Of a stretch of DNA of 64,000 nucleotides, positions 56,549 through 64,000 are shown piece after piece. Below the pieces are notes generated by a model. The model had not been told where the DNA came from. It saw only the letters and a program-made list of their open reading frames with translations, and did not search any database. Source of the stretch: Bacillota bacterium (GTDB taxonomy: Bacteria; Bacillota; Dethiobacteria; DTU022); NCBI GenBank assembly GCA_029782095.1, contig JAKOVL010000061.1, positions 1 through 64,000 on the forward strand, given 5' to 3'. A program made the position numbers and the translations under genes. The stretch's first letter is position 1. Each line of letters starts with the position of its first letter.

Positions 56549-57091
56549 ATGAGTTATTTTTTAAGGGGGATGCTCATGCAGAAGGGTTGCCTGGACGACT
56601 CATACCATGTTAATATGATCATTAACCTGCTGATGCGGTTTCCGGAAATTTTTACCGTAACATACAATCTGGCGGCATCATCCTACTGTCTTTCTTATAT
56701 GATTAAAGGCAAAGTTAATCAGGAATGCTACAGCGAGCTGCGCCGCCGCCTCAAGGAAAACCTGGAGGCGTACTGTTATTTTAAAAAAAAGGAAAGCTGC
56801 AAGATCAGGCTGGAGAAAAAACACTATGGCGGCTTTACCCAGCTTGAAGTAAAGTTGGCGGGCGAAAACCTGACCGGCGAAGAAATAAGCTTGATCACAC
56901 GGCTGATTAATGACGCATATGGCCATAATTTAATCAGTGAACTGCGGCCGGAGGATGTGGAGCTGGATGAAGAGGCTGCAACCTGGGAAGAAATGATGTC
57001 CTTATTCCCCTCCAAACGTGACGCTGGCAGCGAAGTAAACAGGCTTTTTGCCTTTCGTGAAGCAGGCAAAGTTTACGTATATGATCAGTAA
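56549..57091 (+). CDS. Hypothetical protein
   Basis: 180-aa ORF between rny and ymdB with no recognised family. Confidence 0.7.
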   Translation: MSYFLRGMLMQKGCLDDSYHVNMIINLLMRFPEIFTVTYNLAASSYCLSYMIKGKVNQECYSELRRRLKENLEAYCYFKKKESCKIRLEKKHYGGFTQLEVKLAGENLTGEEISLITRLINDAYGHNLISELRPEDVELDEEAATWEEMMSLFPSKRDAGSEVNRLFAFREAGKVYVYDQ

Positions 57092-57167
57092 CAAATTTTT
57101 TTGTCGAATAGTGTCAGATAATTAAGTAAAATTGCATTATTTGTCTTAAATGCAGGAGTCATAGAAC

Positions 57168-57968
57168 ATGCGCCTTCTTTTTATCGGAGATATCGTCGGC
57201 AGGCCTGGCCGCCAGTGCCTCAAGATACTTTTGCCTGGACTAACCGAGAGGCTCTCGCCTGATTGCATTATCGCCAACGGCGAGAATGCTGCGGGGGGAG
57301 CGGGGATAACTTTAGCTGTTTACCGGGAGCTAAGGGAGCTGGGCATCGATGTGATCACCGGGGGAAACCATATTTGGGATAACCGGGAAGTTTTTCGCTT
57401 TATTGAAGACGAGCCTTATTTGCTTCGCCCGGCCAATTATCCCCTGGATGATACTCCAGGGCGGGGCTCTTGTATCTTCAAAACCTCCCGGGGAACCAGG
57501 ATCGGTATTCTAAACTTAATGGGGCGCCTCTTTATGCAGCCGCTGCTGGATTGTCCTTTTCAACGGGCGGTGCTGGAGATTGAGCAGCTGCGCAAGGAGA
57601 CACCGGTAATCGTGGTTGATTTTCATGGAGAGGCCACCGCGGAAAAACAGGCCCTGGCCTGGCACCTGGATGGGCGGGTCAGCGCTGTAATCGGTACGCA
57701 TACCCATGTCTTGACGGCGGATGAAAGGATTTTGCCCCAGGGCACAGCTTATATCACCGACGCGGGGATGACCGGCCTGTACGATTCTATCCTGGGGGTG
57801 GACCGGCATGGAGCGCTGCAAAAGTTTTTAACCGGCCTGCCGCAGAGATTTAAAATTTCCACGGGAGCAGCGCAGTTAAATGGAGTGCTGCTGGAAATCG
57901 ATGAGAGAAGCGGCAAAGCTTCATCCATTAAACGAATTAGAGAGGTGATAGAAAAAGGAGATTATTAA
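57168..57968 (+). CDS. ymdB: YmdB-family metallophosphoesterase (TIGR00282-like)
   Basis: MRLLFIGDIVGRPGRQCLKILLPGL...IANGENAAGGAGIT...TGGNHIWDN...IGTHTHVLTADERILP. Confidence 0.95.
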   Translation: MRLLFIGDIVGRPGRQCLKILLPGLTERLSPDCIIANGENAAGGAGITLAVYRELRELGIDVITGGNHIWDNREVFRFIEDEPYLLRPANYPLDDTPGRGSCIFKTSRGTRIGILNLMGRLFMQPLLDCPFQRAVLEIEQLRKETPVIVVDFHGEATAEKQALAWHLDGRVSAVIGTHTHVLTADERILPQGTAYITDAGMTGLYDSILGVDRHGALQKFLTGLPQRFKISTGAAQLNGVLLEIDERSGKASSIKRIREVIEKGDY

Positions 57969-57992
57969 TGAAAATTTTCTTATAATTCAGGT

Positions 57993-58018
57993 AGGATTTT
58001 TTCGATGGAAGACGAACT
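57993..58018 (+). promoter_or_regulatory. Candidate sigma-H-like promoter for spoVS
   Basis: AGGATTTT...GAAC resembles the sigma-H -35/-10 pattern. Confidence 0.4.
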
Positions 58019-58049
58019 GTAAATAAAAATCCGTTGAAGGAGGCAGTAT

Positions 58050-58316
58050 GTGTTAATGGATGTATTAAAAGTATCAGCAAAGTCCAACCCCAACTCTGTA
58101 GCCGGCGCCCTGGCCGGCGTGCTGCGTGAACGAGGGAATGCGGAAATTCAGACCATTGGCGCAGGTGCCCTCAATCAGGCAGTGAAAGCGGTGGCCATCG
58201 CCAGAGGATTTGTCGCACCGGGAGGGATCGACTTGATCTGTATTCCCGCCTTTACGGATATCCAGATTGATGGTGAAGAGCGCACCGCGATTAAATTAAT
58301 CATTGAACCGCGTTAA
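58050..58316 (+). CDS. spoVS: Stage V sporulation protein S
   Basis: MDVLKVSAKSNPNSVAGALAGVLRERGNAEIQTIGAGALNQAVKAVAIARGFVAPGGIDLICIPAF; GTG 58050 or ATG 58056. Confidence 0.98.
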   Translation: MLMDVLKVSAKSNPNSVAGALAGVLRERGNAEIQTIGAGALNQAVKAVAIARGFVAPGGIDLICIPAFTDIQIDGEERTAIKLIIEPR

Positions 58317-58351
58317 CGTACTTATCCAATGATGCTTAGATCATAATAGCG

Positions 58352-58386
58352 GCATCCTCTTAAAATTCAAAGGGGATGCTTTTTTT
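58352..58386 (+). terminator. Intrinsic terminator after spoVS
   Basis: gcatcctc...ggggatgc followed by ttttttt. Confidence 0.85.
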
Positions 58387-58410
58387 GTGGCCATGACATA
58401 AAATAGGGTT

Positions 58411-59385
58411 ATGGAGAAAAAACAGGATTACATCATTGCCGATTGTCATTGCGATACGTTATGGTTTTTTAACCGCAACGGGTACAGGTTTGAGCGCCTC
58501 AACCCGGGGCGGCACATCGACTTGCCCCGGCTGAAGAAGGGCCGGGTCAAACTGCAGTTTTTCGCTGTCTGCGTGGCGGCGGACATTGCGGGGCCGCTGC
58601 AGTTGCAGGAGGCTTTGCGCTATATTGCCCGCTATCGCAGCTGCCTGGAGCAAAACAGAAGCGCTTTGCTGGCCATTGAGAGTTCCGCTGACCTCGAGAC
58701 GGCGCTGCAGGGGGATAAAATTGGCTGCCTGCTGGCGCTGGAGGGCGCGGAGCCCCTGGACGGAAGCCCGGAGCTGCTGGATCTGTTTTATGCCCTGGGC
58801 GTGCGGTGCATCTCCCTCACCTGGAATAAACGCAATCTTTTCGCCGATGGTTGTGCCGAGGAAGAAAGCGGTGGCGGCCTGACCGCGGCCGGCCGCCGCC
58901 TGATTGGACAGATGGCAGAGCGCGGCATTGTGCTTGACCTGGCCCACCTGTCAACACGCGGTTTTTTTGATGCCCTGCATTGTTATGACGGCCCGGTGCT
59001 GGTTTCCCATACCAATGCCCGGGCCCTGCACAACCACCCGCGCAACCTCTCCGATGTCCAGTTAAGGGCAGTGGCGGCAACTAATGGAGTGATCGGGCTA
59101 AGCTTCTATCCTCCCTTTATCAGCGGCAGCAAAAAAGCAACACTGGAGCAGCTTCTGGATCACTTTGTTCACACCGCCTTCACCGCCGGCGTTGAGCATG
59201 TGGCCCTGGGCTCGGATTTCGACGGGATAACTGCAACTGCAGAAAAACTTGAAGACGCCTCGTGTTACGGCGCCCTGGTAGAAGGCCTGTACCGCAGGGG
59301 CTTTCAAGAGAGGGAAGTGCAGCTAATCACTTCGGGCAATGTCCGTCGGCTGCTCCAAGCAATCCTGGCGGGGCGAGAAGCATGA
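58411..59385 (+). CDS. Membrane dipeptidase (peptidase M19)
   Basis: IADCHCDTLWFFNRNG...LALEGAEPLDGSPELLDLFYALGVRCISLTWNKRN...LGSDFDGI. Confidence 0.93.
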   Translation: MEKKQDYIIADCHCDTLWFFNRNGYRFERLNPGRHIDLPRLKKGRVKLQFFAVCVAADIAGPLQLQEALRYIARYRSCLEQNRSALLAIESSADLETALQGDKIGCLLALEGAEPLDGSPELLDLFYALGVRCISLTWNKRNLFADGCAEEESGGGLTAAGRRLIGQMAERGIVLDLAHLSTRGFFDALHCYDGPVLVSHTNARALHNHPRNLSDVQLRAVAATNGVIGLSFYPPFISGSKKATLEQLLDHFVHTAFTAGVEHVALGSDFDGITATAEKLEDASCYGALVEGLYRRGFQEREVQLITSGNVRRLLQAILAGREA

Positions 59386-60212
59386 TCGATCCGGGCGGCT
59401 GGCGGGCGGATCTGCACCTGCACAGCGATCGCTCCGACGGGCTTTATCCCCCGCGGGAGCTCATGCGCCTGGTATCGCGTGCGGGCTTGAAAGCTGCGGC
59501 TTTGACCGACCATGATACCGTGGATGGGATCGGCGAAGCCCTGGCCGCAGGAAGGCAGATGGGCTTCGAAGTGGTTCCGGGAGTGGAAATCAGCTCGTTT
59601 GAAGACGAGGTAGAAATACATCTTCTCGGCTACTATCCGGCTGATCTGGAATTGCTGGACCGGGAGCTTAAACGCTTGCGCCAGGAGCGCTTCACCCGGA
59701 TGGAGCGCATGGTTGAACGCTTGAACCGGCTTGGCTTTGACGTAAACCCGCAGGAAGTTTTCCGGGAAGCAGCGCCAGCCGCGCCCGGCCGGCTGCACCT
59801 GGCCCGCTACATGGTTAAGCATAAGCTTGCCGGCAGCGTGGAGCAGGCCTTTAAACAGTACCTGGAGCGGGGCAGAGATGCGTACGTGCCCCGGGCCAAC
59901 CTTACCCCTGCTGCGGCATTAAAACTCCTCCTCGACTGCGGAGCCGTTCCGGTGCTGGCGCACCCCGGGAAAAACGGGGCACGAGTTTTACCCGCCCTGC
60001 TGGAAAAAGGGCTGAAAGGGATCGAAGTTTTTCATCCTGAACATTCAGCGGCGCAACAGCGATTTTACCGCGAACTGGCGCAAGAGAAAGGGCTTTTAAT
60101 TACCGGCGGGTCAGATTTTCACGGTGACAAACCCTATCGCGCCTCCGGGCGCGGCGGCGCTGCCGTCCCCTATTGCTACTTAGAGCAACTCAAAGCGGTG
60201 CGCTTCACTTGA
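59382..60212 (+). CDS. PHP domain metal-dependent phosphoesterase
   Basis: WRADLHLHSDRSDGLYPPRELM...ALTDHDTVDGIGEA...GSDFHGD; ATG 59382 overlaps dipeptidase stop. Confidence 0.92.
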   Translation: MIDPGGWRADLHLHSDRSDGLYPPRELMRLVSRAGLKAAALTDHDTVDGIGEALAAGRQMGFEVVPGVEISSFEDEVEIHLLGYYPADLELLDRELKRLRQERFTRMERMVERLNRLGFDVNPQEVFREAAPAAPGRLHLARYMVKHKLAGSVEQAFKQYLERGRDAYVPRANLTPAAALKLLLDCGAVPVLAHPGKNGARVLPALLEKGLKGIEVFHPEHSAAQQRFYRELAQEKGLLITGGSDFHGDKPYRASGRGGAAVPYCYLEQLKAVRFT

Positions 60213-60323
60213 GTGAGACTACCCGCTATTACCCGATCATCTGCTGTAAAGCGCCGCCGAACATCAAAATTCTTCAGAAAATTTGGCCCTACTTAGAAAA
60301 CATTCCCCCTGTTTTTCCTGATC

Positions 60324-60352
60324 TTTTCAGAACCTCGTTTTAATGTTACAAT
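60324..60352 (+). promoter_or_regulatory. Sigma-A promoter for decarboxylase gene set
   Basis: TTTTCA-17-TACAAT. Confidence 0.55.
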
Positions 60353-60382
60353 ATACTTTAGTATGCCTCAGGAGGGGAAACG

Positions 60383-60790
60383 GTGGATAGATTAATCTAC
60401 GCATTACAGGTTACACTAATCGGTTTTTCGGTAGTGATGGCCATTCTCTTTCTTCTTTACCTGGTTTTCGAGCTTTTTAACCGCATTTTCCACCGCCCCG
60501 CAAAGGCGGAGGGACCCGGCCCGTCTGCGCCCTCGCGGGATGCAAAACCGGCTGTCCTTTCCAGCAGCGCCGGCCTTTCACCCCGGATCGTGGCAGCCAT
60601 AACCGCCGCAGTCGCCGGCTATATGCAGGCTGAAGGATTATCTCCGGGAAAAATTACCGTAACCTTACCGCCCCGGCCTACAGGCACCGGCAGCAGCTGG
60701 GTGGCCATGGGGCGCAAAAGGCTGCTGGAAGGAAGCCTGGAACTTGAAAGGTTAAGGTTAAGGAGGAATAGGTATCGTGAAAAAATTTAA
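60383..60790 (+). CDS. OadG-family decarboxylase gamma subunit
   Basis: ALQVTLIGFSVVMAILFLLYLVFELFNRIF N-terminal TM; next to BCCP and beta subunits; GTG start. Confidence 0.82.
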   Translation: MDRLIYALQVTLIGFSVVMAILFLLYLVFELFNRIFHRPAKAEGPGPSAPSRDAKPAVLSSSAGLSPRIVAAITAAVAGYMQAEGLSPGKITVTLPPRPTGTGSSWVAMGRKRLLEGSLELERLRLRRNRYREKI

Positions 60791-61196
60791 AGTAACCGTA
60801 GACGGACAAACTTTCGACGTATTGGTTGAGGAAGTTGGCGAGCAAACTGCTGCAGCCGCACCGGTCGAGCAGGCTGCTCCGCGGACAGAGCAGAAAAGCG
60901 AGGAGAAGAAAAGCGAGGCTGAAAGAAGCCCTTCGCCCGGGAAAGACGAACAGCGTCCCCCCGCAGCATCGGGAGGATCGGGCGGAACAGCCGTTCCCGC
61001 ACCCATGCCCGGCTCAATTATAGATATCCTGGTCCAAGCCGGCGATACGGTGAAAGAAGGCCAGGTACTGGTGATTTTGGAAGCGATGAAAATGGAAAAC
61101 GAAATAACCGCGCCCCAGGCAGGCACCATTGTCGAGGTTGCGGTGAAAAAAGGAGATACTGTGAACACCGGTGACCCCCTGGTAGTTATGGGCTGA
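60777..61196 (+). CDS. Biotin/lipoyl-attachment (BCCP) protein
   Basis: PMPGSIIDILVQAGDTVKEGQVLVILEAMKMENEITAPQAGTIVEVAVKKGDTVNTGDPLVVMG. Confidence 0.95.
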   Translation: MKKFKVTVDGQTFDVLVEEVGEQTAAAAPVEQAAPRTEQKSEEKKSEAERSPSPGKDEQRPPAASGGSGGTAVPAPMPGSIIDILVQAGDTVKEGQVLVILEAMKMENEITAPQAGTIVEVAVKKGDTVNTGDPLVVMG

Positions 61197-61242
61197 AACA
61201 CAAAATTACAACGCACTATTGCAAATATAAGGGGTGAAACCG

Positions 61243-62373
61243 ATGACTGACTTATTTTTCGATTTTATTCAAGAAACGGGCTTCTTGCACCTGCAGTGGG
61301 ACCAGGCTCTGATGATCGCCATTGCATGCTTCCTGCTTTATCTGGGCATTGTAAAAAAATACGAACCGCTCCTGCTGTTGCCCATCAGCTTCGGCATGCT
61401 CCTGGTCAACCTGCCGCTGGGCGACCTGATGAAACCTGAATCGGGCTCGGTTATCGGCGGCCTGCTGTGGTATCTTTCCCGGGGCTTGGAGCTGGGCATC
61501 TATCCGCCGCTGATTTTCCTCGGGATCGGGGCGATGACCGATTTTGGCCCCCTGATCGCCAATCCCATCACCTTGTTGCTGGGGGCGGCGGCCCAGCTCG
61601 GCATCTTCACCACTTTTATCGGCGCTTACCTGCTTGGCTTTACCGCCCCGCAATCGGGAGCCATCGGCATTATCGGCGGCGCCGACGGCCCTACGGCCAT
61701 TTTCCTGGCCAACATGCTGGCGCCGGAACTTCTGGGCTCCATCGCCATCGCCGCGTACTCGTACATGGCCCTGGTACCCATCATCCAGCCGCCGATCATG
61801 CGCCTCTTAACCACTCCCCAGGAGCGGCGGGTGGTAATGAGACAGCTGCGGCCGGTCTCCAAAACAGAAAAAATATTGTTCCCGATCATTGTCATTATCC
61901 TGACCGGACTGCTGCTGCCGTCAGCGCTGCCCCTGCTGGGTATGTTAATGTTTGGCAACCTGCTGCGGGAGTGCGGGGTTACGGACAGGCTTAGCCAAAC
62001 CGCCCAAAATGAGCTAAACAATATTGTAGTCATATTTTTAGGGCTCACCGTCGGCGCCAAGGCTACCGCTTCTTACTTCTTGACTCCCGATACCTTGAAA
62101 ATAATTGCCCTGGGATTGTTTGCATTTGCCGTGGGAACCGCTGGCGGTTTGCTCATGGGCAAGCTGCTCTACGTCATCAGCAGGGGAAAAATTAACCCGC
62201 TCATCGGTTCGGCCGGGGTTTCCGCCGTCCCCATGGCGGCCCGGGTTTCTCAGACAGTGGGTAAAGAAGCCAACCCCAATAACTACCTGCTCATGCATGC
62301 CATGGGCCCAAACGTCGCCGGGGTAATCGGCTCAGCCGTGGCCGCAGGGATACTGTTGTCCATGTTTGGCTAA
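61243..62373 (+). CDS. Sodium ion-translocating decarboxylase subunit beta (second copy)
   Basis: [19 protein letters not shown]...[17 protein letters not shown]...[48 protein letters not shown]. Confidence 0.95.
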   Translation: MTDLFFDFIQETGFLHLQWDQALMIAIACFLLYLGIVKKYEPLLLLPISFGMLLVNLPLGDLMKPESGSVIGGLLWYLSRGLELGIYPPLIFLGIGAMTDFGPLIANPITLLLGAAAQLGIFTTFIGAYLLGFTAPQSGAIGIIGGADGPTAIFLANMLAPELLGSIAIAAYSYMALVPIIQPPIMRLLTTPQERRVVMRQLRPVSKTEKILFPIIVIILTGLLLPSALPLLGMLMFGNLLRECGVTDRLSQTAQNELNNIVVIFLGLTVGAKATASYFLTPDTLKIIALGLFAFAVGTAGGLLMGKLLYVISRGKINPLIGSAGVSAVPMAARVSQTVGKEANPNNYLLMHAMGPNVAGVIGSAVAAGILLSMFG

Positions 62374-62379
62374 AAAACA

Positions 62380-62444
62380 GGAACCTCACCCGGGCCCAGT
62401 TAATGTAACCACAGTTACTTTAACTTAAGACCCTGTGAGGTTCC
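62380..62444. repeat. Long nested hairpin downstream of oadB copy 2
   Basis: ggaacctcac (62380-62389)/gtgaggttcc (62435-62444) enclosing agttaatgtaac-cac-agttac-t-ttaact. Confidence 0.65.
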
Positions 62445-62474
62445 ATTTCTATTATGGGCAGTCTAAAAAAAAAT

Positions 62475-62498
62475 ATACCTGTCAAAGGTATTTTTTTT
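62475..62498 (+). terminator. Intrinsic terminator
   Basis: atacct-gtcaa-aggtat-ttttttt, preceded by an A-run (could work in both directions). Confidence 0.7.
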
Positions 62499-62555
62499 GC
62501 ATAAATGCTCCGGCCCGTTTCATATGCATTATCAAAAACGGGAGGCGGAGCAGCA

Positions 62556-63914
62556 TTGGGTGTAGCGATTACCATAAAAAAGCTGCTGCAAAGAAAATGG
62601 CTAAAAAATTTGCTGATCGCCTGCGGCTCTGTCATTCTAGTAGCAGCAGTAATCTTGCTCTGCGATTTCTGCTATTTTTACTCCCGCACCTACCCCGGCC
62701 TTCACCTGGAGACAATCGATGTGGGAAACAGGCGCCTGGAGGAGGTGGAGGCGCTCCTAAATGAAAAGCTCTGGTCACTGGAAGAACTGCATTTTAGCAC
62801 AGCCGAAGGAGAAAAGATTACGCTGACGCTGTCCGAGCTGGGCCTATCCTGGGACAGGCAGAGAACAATGGAGAAAATATACCGCGCCGGGCGCGGGTGG
62901 AAAGGCTATGCGGTCCGCCTGCACAGTTTGCTCAACCGCAGCCCCATCATTGTAAGGGGCGATCCCCAGGTGGACGAGTTGCACCTGGCCGGGGCCATGG
63001 CTGACCTGGCCGGACAGCTTTACCGTCCGCCGCGGGACGCATTTTTTGAAGTGGAGGGAGAGACGGTCTCCATCGTCCCGGAGCAGGAAGGGCAATATTT
63101 GAAGATAGCGGCGCTGCGTGAACTCATCTTCAATTCTCTCTATGGAGGCGAAAAAGTAATTCCCCTTCCGGTGGGAGAGTGGCCGGCGGCCCGGACGGCG
63201 GCGGACCTGGAAAATTACGGCGTCAGGAGCATCATGGCTTCCTTTTACACCGACGTCGCAGCGGGTAACCCTGATCGCGCCCATAATATTAAGCTGGGCG
63301 CTACAGCCATTAATGCTATTTTGCTGGCCCCGGGGGATATTTTTTCCTTTAATGAAGTGGTGGGGGAAGCCAGCGCCGCCAAAGGGTACCGCTATGCCCC
63401 GGTTATCGTCGGCGATGAACTGGTGCCGGGCTTGGGCGGCGGCCTCTGCCAGGTATCCACAACCCTGTACAATGCCGCGCTTCTGGCCAACCTGGAGATT
63501 GTGGAGCGCCACAATCACAGCATGCCCATATCATACATCCCCCTGGGCCGGGATGCCACTGTCGCTACCGGCAGCCTCGATTTAAAATTTAGAAACAACC
63601 GCGACCACTACATCCTCATCGGAGCGGAGCTGAAGAATCTCAGGCTCACCTTTCGCCTTTTCGGCCCGCCCATGGAAGAAAAGATCGAAATTGTCTCCAG
63701 CGGATACCAGCAAATCGCGCCTCCGGTCAACTATGAGTACAGCGACGCTCTGCCGGCCGGGGTTACTGAAGTAGTCAAGCCCGGTCAAGCGGGTTATTAC
63801 ATCACCACCTGGCGCGTGGTCTACCTTGATGATCAGGAAGTGTCGCGGGAAATGCTCTTCCGGGATTATTACCGGCCCAGGCCCGCGCTGCACCGGGTGG
63901 GAACAGGGGACTGA
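62556..63914 (+). CDS. VanW family protein
   Basis: N-terminal TM; YPGLHLETIDVGNRRLEEVEALL; PGDIFSFNEVVGEASAAKGYRYAPVIVGDELVPGLGGGLCQVSTTLYNAALLANLEIVERHNHSMPISYIPLGRDATV; TTG 62556 with SD gggagg. Confidence 0.95.
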   Translation: MGVAITIKKLLQRKWLKNLLIACGSVILVAAVILLCDFCYFYSRTYPGLHLETIDVGNRRLEEVEALLNEKLWSLEELHFSTAEGEKITLTLSELGLSWDRQRTMEKIYRAGRGWKGYAVRLHSLLNRSPIIVRGDPQVDELHLAGAMADLAGQLYRPPRDAFFEVEGETVSIVPEQEGQYLKIAALRELIFNSLYGGEKVIPLPVGEWPAARTAADLENYGVRSIMASFYTDVAAGNPDRAHNIKLGATAINAILLAPGDIFSFNEVVGEASAAKGYRYAPVIVGDELVPGLGGGLCQVSTTLYNAALLANLEIVERHNHSMPISYIPLGRDATVATGSLDLKFRNNRDHYILIGAELKNLRLTFRLFGPPMEEKIEIVSSGYQQIAPPVNYEYSDALPAGVTEVVKPGQAGYYITTWRVVYLDDQEVSREMLFRDYYRPRPALHRVGTGD

Positions 63915-64000
63915 CGGTAAAAGCATTATTTTGCGCGCGCCGGAAAAACTAACGTAAATAGCAGAGGAGGAGGTGGCGTCCCGGTGGATGTTCGCATGCG

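Noticed and set aside
63984-64000. Start of another gene at the window end (gtggatgttcgcatgcg with SD gaggaggagg)
   Set aside because: Only 17 nt remain, so the product cannot be identified.

Overview
64-kb, GC-rich, gene-dense window from an endospore-forming Gram-positive bacterium, most likely class Clostridia (inferred from gene content and from synteny with the Bacillus/Clostridia rpsB...spoVS block). The backbone is a classic conserved run: rpsB-tsf-pyrH-frr-uppS-cdsA-dxr-rseP-ispG, rimP-nusA-ylxR-infB-rbfA-nrnA-truB-ribF-rpsO-pnp, ylxY-like genes-dut-ymxH-spoVFA(dpaA)-spoVFB(dpaB)-dapA-rnj, tepA-ylzJ, uppP, spoIIIE/ftsK-rodZ-rimO, cinA, recA-recX-rny-ymdB-spoVS. Accessory insertions interrupt this block: about 27.1-39.2 kb (LPXTG protein, Na+-decarboxylase beta with mini-gamma, BON-GlpA-like/FAD/DUF1667 operon, DUF4015 protein, DUF401 transporter, PBP); 40.2-41.9 kb (methyltransferase, Na/Pi transporter); and 47.6-49.7 kb (membrane protein plus minimal FtsH-like protease, where pgsA is usually found). 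A second Na+-decarboxylase set (gamma/BCCP/beta) and a VanW protein lie at the end. No tRNA, rRNA, CRISPR array, prophage or intact transposase was recognised. The items most worth a second look are: (i) a promoter-structured RNA-terminator leader upstream of rny; (ii) a riboswitch-like attenuator upstream of the first oadB; (iii) a two-gene membrane-protein/minimal FtsH cassette; (iv) an apparent ATT start codon for nusA; (v) tandem NodB-fold proteins with degenerate catalytic motifs; (vi) an apparent 5' frameshift in the LPXTG gene; (vii) several short inverted or direct repeat elements. All family names come from reading the translations; no database search was run.
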